Source of the DNA: Pontederia crassipes
Taxonomy: Eukaryota; Streptophyta; Magnoliopsida; Commelinales; Pontederiaceae
Direction: 5' to 3'
Assembly: GCA_030549335.1 (NCBI GenBank)
Contig: JAUKPH010000017.1
Location: 15,043,501-15,107,500, forward strand
Length of the DNA stretch: 64,000 bases
Shown here: in pieces, positions 59,074 through 64,000 of the stretch
Layout: every line of letters starts with the position of its first letter
How positions within the stretch are numbered: position 1 is the stretch's first letter
Translations under genes and position numbers: made by a program
The notes under the pieces: model-generated
What the model was told of the DNA's origin: nothing
Databases searched by the model: none
The model's input: the letters and a program-made list of their open reading frames with translations, nothing else

Positions 59074-60362
59074 AGAAAGGAATGGAGGAGAATCTCTATT
59101 TTTTTTCCTCCATTCTCTTCTATTTGTGCTATTTTATTTCAACTTCAAATTGGGGCGTAAATTTTTCGTTCCCTTAGCTTTTTTTCTTTCTCTCTAATTT
59201 TTTTCTCTTCCCTTAACGAAGGTTTAGCCAAACACAATGTAAGAGAAGTTGAAGTTTCGAAAAATCATAAGTAGAAAATCGTAAAAGGACGTCAGCTTAC
59301 GTGTGTGAGCGAAGTGTTCAAATATGAAAAGAAAATGTTTTAATAAGACCAACTGACATATTTTGTTTATCATTTTAATAAAAAATACTCCAAGGCTTCT
59401 TTACTACGAGCTGAAAGAAGAAGAATCAATTTTTCTTATTTGATTGAATTTAATTTGAAGAAAAATAAAAGAAAAAATTTCTTTCTTTCTTTTTCACTCC
59501 CAAATCGAGATGAAAAAAAGAAAAAGATATATTTAATATGTATTTCTATTTATAATCAAATAAATTAAACATATAATTATATATATATAAAAAATAAAAT
59601 TATATAAATAAAATAATCATTTAATATTTATTATTTTTCTTCTCTTTTAATGATATCAATTAAACAGAAATAACTTAACTATCTTCTCTTCTTTTTAATG
59701 AATTTTGAGCCGGACTTGAATTATTAAACCATGAAAAGTCTATGCATTATCGCGTAGTTGAGCATGTGATAGCCGAAGATTTAATCCTGTCCGGCAACTT
59801 CAAGAGAATGTTAAATTTATTATGATTAAATTTAGTTACTCATCCTCAATTTTTTTTTTCTATATGAATCAATTTCGATATGGCTCGTTCCTTCGTAGCC
59901 CCTATGATCGGTTGTTTCTCAAAGTTCCGATTTTTTGTTGAACTATAAGCTTATGATGACAACTTCGGACGCCATTGATCTTGTCTGGAGAAAAAAAAAT
60001 CGAATCACCACTGTGGAAAGAAAAATCAGGAAGATTGAGATAAAATTTATCCAAAGTCAACGCATGATTCCAAGACAGGACGGTGTTCCTCTGTTGGAAA
60101 TGGGGAAACAAAATGTCAGCGCATTATCTCATGATAACGCTTGACTTGGGACAAAACATGCTGAACTATAGTTTCATGCAAGTAGTGCTGACAGGGGGAA
60201 TAACAATCTTGTTTAGACTTCACATAAACAAAACAACTATTATATGACATCCAACACATTTATGGTGCCATGCATCAAATCTTCTGATCGAAAACTTTCT
60301 GACATGGGATCTCAAGAGAAGTCGCGGGACAGAACAATTACGACTTTTACGGATCCTTACAA
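59074..60362. other. Intergenic DNA and HIPP 3' flank
   Basis: AT-rich; 69-codon ORFs on both strands (59902-60144) match nothing I know. The part from about 60150 to 60362 should contain the HIPP 3' UTR. Confidence 0.4.
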
Positions 60363-60966
60363 TTACATGACAGAGCACCCGGCAGCGTCCGAGTAGCTGC
60401 GGTCATCGCACATCACCTGAGGTTGCTGAAAAAACGGGTAGTAGTGGTACAAGCAATCCTCCAGCTTTGGGGCCTTCTTCTCCTCCTCCTTCTTCACCTC
60501 TTCCACCTTAACTATCTCTGCGTGCCCTACTTTTTTCCTCAGCATGGTCGTCAGGTGTGTTGAGTCAACTCGCTCTCCCACCACCACCAGCTGGCTCTTA
60601 TCATCCCCTTCTACTGCCACTGAATCGACCCCTGAAGAAATAATCAATTACAGAACATGGTTGTTCTTTCGCAAACTTTGTGGATTACATCTATGTATTA
60701 AAAGGCTTGCTATCTCAGTTTGTTTTATACCTGCTGAAGCAACCACTTTCATAGCTTTGACCCGGAGTTTCTCCGAGTCCACATACAACTTGATCACTAT
60801 CTTCTGCTGCAATAACAGAAGGGAAAATAATCATGAACAAGATGATATTCAGATTATGTACCCAATACAATATTTCTTGAGGTTACAAAAGCTGAGAGAA
60901 ACAAGTGCAAAAGTTGGCAAAGTCTGCATAAGCAAAGATATAAATACGAAATCAAAATACCTTCAT
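60363..60966 (-). CDS. Heavy-metal-associated isoprenylated plant protein (HIPP)-like, HMA domain
   Basis: Three coding exons on the minus strand, 60966-60961 (ATG AAG), 60806-60731 and 60631-60363, give 351 nt and 116 aa. Introns are GT-AG and the frame holds (MK|QKIVIKLYVD; VVASAG|VDSVAVEGDDK). Residues 1-70 form an HMA (ferredoxin-like) fold: KIVIKLYVDSEKLRVKAMKV, VDSVAVEGDDKSQLVVVGE, LRKKVGHAEIVKVEEVK. The metal-binding CxxC is absent (SEKLRVKAM), as in several relatives of this HIPP branch, so metal binding is doubtful. A Lys/Glu linker and a Tyr/Pro-rich tail follow. The end, CSVM, is a CaaX box for prenylation, which would anchor the protein to membranes or direct it to the nucleus. 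The first exon is placed by splice logic only. Confidence 0.8.
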
Positions 60967-62382
60967 GCTCGTATTGTGTCTTATGGGTGGAGAGGAAAAG
61001 CTTTAACTAAGAGCTTTGAGTTCAACTATGAGAACCTGATGTCTAGCTGAAACATGAGAGGGTGCTTCTACATATAGTTGCATATAATAACAGTTTAGGC
61101 AGCATTAAACGCAGATACAGGGGAAGATCCTTGGTCCATACCTCCTAAGTCAATGCATTATGCTCAACCATTAATATAAAACAACTCCATAATCCTTATT
61201 CAATGTAGCTACTTGGACTAGTTCTGTCTTGGACCCAGTCAAGAAAGGAAATTTGTTGAACTCCTTAGGAACCTAAACTACTTAATGCAATATATTCTGG
61301 ATGGTGTTGCTTTCATAGAAAGACAAGTTTTGTAATGAATATAATGCAAGTTAATATAGAAAAAGTATGACTATTACATACTTAACAGTTAGTGTGATCT
61401 AGGTGATTAAGACTTGGTTTGTCAGAATTTTAAAGTGCGAACAGAGAAGACTCATTCTCGGAGCACTAATTGGCTCCTCGTTGCACTAATTGGCTCCTCG
61501 TACTAAAAGAAGTAAACCGTTGAATGCAATAATTTCAGAGTGGACTTCTAAAATGTCGGCATGCAGGATACCAAATCGTTTGAACGTTTCGCCCATCGGA
61601 AAGGAATGGACATCATCATTTCATTGTTTCTTAATGATCATAGGAAACAGTGGTGTTTATTTGGATCACAGGTCTATTCATTAGCTCCTATAGAATTGAC
61701 TAACTGTATTTTTCATTTGCAAATTGGTAATCAATGATCTCAGGAAAGAGTTAGAATTCACTAATTATATTTTACATTTGCAAATTAGTGATCAAGTTGC
61801 AGCATCAATAGTTCAGAAGAGCAGAGTCCAGGAAACACCACCTTCTACCATTGTGAATCATAGTAGCGGCCATGACTTGCAAATATGCTGATAATATCTT
61901 GAATTGTTAAGAACATGGATATCGATATTAAGCTTCATGGATTTCAAGTGACGTCAAGAGAAAAACTGGAAGACGGTCCACTTCAGCTCTGCTTCAAGTT
62001 TCCTTAACCATTTATACTGCCAATATCTTTCCTTCTGTTGAGTTGCTTAGAAGGTGATTTCCACGCTACAATCTCTTGAAGTGAAAAGTTAGGTAGGCAG
62101 AGATCAGGTTTCAAAAATACATCGAAGGTTTTCAGAAAATGATAGATGCTATGTAGCAAGTTCATTTCAAATTGCCTCGGGAGCAGTTGTATAATTTATT
62201 CTCCTTATCAGACATTTGGCTGCATTCGTAGATTCATCCGCTTATTTTACACAACCAGGATATATTATAGATGCTCCATGGATAAACTGGTAGCCGCACT
62301 GTACAATTTCCCCCATCCTTCACAATCTAAATACTGTAGCAGATAATTGTCCATTTATCCTTATACAAATAGGCAGTGTAAA
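60967..62382. other. Intergenic DNA between PPR and HIPP genes
   Basis: Both neighbours are on the minus strand. The right part should be the PPR 3' UTR and the left part the HIPP promoter and leader. A 20-bp phrase (GCACTAATTGGCTCCTCGT) is tandemly duplicated at about 61462-61501. No further gene seen. Confidence 0.45.
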
Positions 62383-64000
62383 TTACCAAAAATCTTTGCA
62401 AGAGCAAACGCCATCTTTGAAATGATGAAACCGATTGGCATCTCTCATAATAATGTCTCGGTCATAAAATTTTGATACAAGCTTGATATATTCATGGCAA
62501 TCATCACAAACACGAAGGTTCTTGGTAATCCGTATAGGTGCTTCCATGGGTACGTGAAGCAAACCGAAAGCAATGGCAAGCCTTTCACTGTGTCCATGCA
62601 ACATCTCTATCTTCTTCTCTTCTGCCACTTGATGAAGAACACATGTTGTATCCTCAAAATAACGACCTTTCCTTTTCAACTTTTGTGTAATCTCAGCTAA
62701 CTTTGAATAAATTTCAACCGACTCCTTGTGAGAACTGTCCCTGGCAAGAAATGTGTGTACTTTGTTACCCACTTCAATCCAGCTACATGCTGGGTCCTTT
62801 TGCAGTCCCTTATTTTTCATTCTTTCCCTGATAACATCCACATCTTTCCACTTCCCCATTGCAGCAAACGCATTAGAAACGAGCACGTAATTGCCAGGGT
62901 TCTCAGGTTCCAACTGAAGAAGCTTCTCTGCTGCAACTTTACTCAATGCATAATCCTGGTGCACTTTACAAGCACCAAGAAGAGCACACCAAATAGCAGC
63001 TGCTGGTTCTATGGGCATAGACTTTACAAATTGGAATGCTTCTTCTGTCCTACCAGATCGCCCGAGAAGATCCACGACACAAGCATAATGTTCGGGCCAT
63101 GGTTCCAACCCATATTCAGCTTTCATTGTTTTCAAATAATGCTTGCCTTCATTAACAAACCCTGAATGGCTACATGCATAAAGAAGTGCTAAGAAGGTAA
63201 TATGATCAGGGATTATACCCATCTCCCTCATCTGCGCAAATTGATCTATTGCTTCCTTACCTCGGCCATGCATCCCACTAGCATTAATTGCAGTTGTCCA
63301 CAGAACTAAGTCTTTGCATCTGATGCAATCAAACACTCTAAAGGAGCTTTCAATGCTTCCACATCGTGCATACATGTTGACAAGAGAGCTGCATATAGCA
63401 CCATCGCTAAGAAAGTTTCCTCTCACAAGAAATCCATGAATTTCTTTTCCTTTTGACAAGGAGGACAAACCACCAGCGCAATCAAGAATGGTAACCAATG
63501 ACACTGCATCAGGTTCCACCTCAGCTGTTTCCATGTCCATGAACAGACTCAATGCTTCGCTTAAGAGTCCATTACGGGCATAACAAGAAATCATACTAGT
63601 CCATGAGATGACATCTTTATTCTCAATCTTTTGAAAAACACATAAAGCACTAGCCACATGCCCACATTCTCCGTAAACATCTAAAATTGTGTTCTCAAGA
63701 ACCAGATCCAGCAATTCGCACCTAATAGCATAACAATGGACTTCCTTTACTATGGAAAGACATGCCAGACCACTGCAAACTTGTAATATGCTCCCAATCA
63801 ACATGGAATCCATCTCTATTCCTTCTTTGTGCACATGTCTAAACAGATCCAACGCATCCAGATGATGATGTTTTTGGACATATGCAGCCATCATCGTTGA
63901 CCAAGAAATGCAGTCTTTAACATGCATTTTGTGAAACAAGCGCTCAGCATAGTCCGGGAGGCAACATCTTGTATACATGTCCATTAGTGTGTTTCCAACC
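62383..64000 (-). CDS. OTP86: PPR protein, PLS class with E and DYW domains, OTP86-like (5' partial)
   Basis: The open frame runs off the right edge (VGNTL precedes MDMYTRC), so the N-terminal part is missing; 538 residues are present. PLS-type repeats repeat the phrases DVISWTSMISCYARNG, NMYARCGSIESSFRVF and DHITFLALLYACSHSG, followed by the E region (PGNYVLVSNAFAAMGKW, CSWIEVGNKVHTF). The DYW deaminase domain has HSERLAIAFG (the HxE zinc/catalytic motif), CDDC, and CSC near the end. It closes with DFW instead of DYW. The best recalled match is Arabidopsis At3g63370 (OTP86, a chloroplast C-to-U editing factor); orthology is inference. No intron in the visible part. It would act in chloroplast RNA editing if the match holds. 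Confidence 0.9.
   Translation of the reverse strand, partial: VGNTLMDMYTRCCLPDYAERLFHKMHVKDCISWSTMMAAYVQKHHHLDALDLFRHVHKEGIEMDSMLIGSILQVCSGLACLSIVKEVHCYAIRCELLDLVLENTILDVYGECGHVASALCVFQKIENKDVISWTSMISCYARNGLLSEALSLFMDMETAEVEPDAVSLVTILDCAGGLSSLSKGKEIHGFLVRGNFLSDGAICSSLVNMYARCGSIESSFRVFDCIRCKDLVLWTTAINASGMHGRGKEAIDQFAQMREMGIIPDHITFLALLYACSHSGFVNEGKHYLKTMKAEYGLEPWPEHYACVVDLLGRSGRTEEAFQFVKSMPIEPAAAIWCALLGACKVHQDYALSKVAAEKLLQLEPENPGNYVLVSNAFAAMGKWKDVDVIRERMKNKGLQKDPACSWIEVGNKVHTFLARDSSHKESVEIYSKLAEITQKLKRKGRYFEDTTCVLHQVAEEKKIEMLHGHSERLAIAFGLLHVPMEAPIRITKNLRVCDDCHEYIKLVSKFYDRDIIMRDANRFHHFKDGVCSCKDFW

Noticed and set aside
59902..60144. 69-codon ORFs on both strands near the HIPP gene
   Set aside because: No homologue recalled, and each is the complement of the other.

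Overview
This is nuclear DNA from a flowering plant. The evidence is spliced GT-AG genes of plant-only families (an LRR-XI receptor kinase, a DYW-type PPR protein, a heavy-metal-associated isoprenylated protein) in a matrix of plant transposons (CACTA, Tat/Athila-like Ty3-gypsy, Ty1-copia, Tourist, Mutator and hAT-type MITEs, LINE tails). The receptor kinase is GC-rich at its 5' end while the intergenic DNA is very AT-rich. That favours a monocot outside the grasses, but this is inference.

Four host genes are supported. (1) 21207-23102 (+): a four-exon gene for the mitochondrial small-ribosomal-subunit protein mS23. Its last exon carries a 76-bp tandem duplication that creates an early stop. 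(2) 38360-41827 (+): a two-exon LRR receptor kinase of the RGI (root meristem growth factor receptor) type, non-RD, with an upstream ORF overlapping its start. (3) 60363-60966 (-): a three-exon HIPP-like HMA protein with a 6-nt first coding exon and a C-terminal CaaX box. (4) 62383-64000 (-): the 3' part of a PPR-DYW editing factor resembling OTP86, cut by the window edge. These genes do not form an operon or obvious pathway; three are linked to organelle function or peptide signalling only at a general level.

Layout. 1-3779 is the 3' part of a decayed CACTA element (TNP2 and En/Spm accessory ORF, then subterminal repeats). It is fused to Ty3-gypsy R-U5 and leader sequence, and the fusion was tandemly duplicated (3291-5273 and 5274-7288). 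A decayed gypsy interior and 3' LTR follow to about 10887. 10888-15928 is a second, non-autonomous CACTA element with a GC-rich proline-coding block. 16640-17569 is a Tourist-like element. 17573-20980 is AT-rich repeat. After mS23, 24162-28110 is packed with foldback elements, one of which carries plastid-like atpI and petD segments. 28100-38230 has no recognised gene and holds a pair of old long direct repeats. Downstream of the kinase come a (TTA)48 microsatellite, an antisense Copia deletion derivative (45267-49710), a non-coding LTR element with an almost identical 1401-bp internal duplication (49966-54610), a hAT-like MITE, a Mutator-type MITE with a perfect 9-bp target duplication (58001-58805) and a 188-bp LINE tail with a 13-bp target duplication. 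HIPP and PPR close the window.

I found no convincing new biological system. The most notable items are the plastid-DNA-bearing foldback element, the CACTA/gypsy tandem chimera, the young internal duplication in an old LTR element, and the duplication-made stop codon in mS23. No computation was run. Domain names come from reading translations against remembered family patterns.
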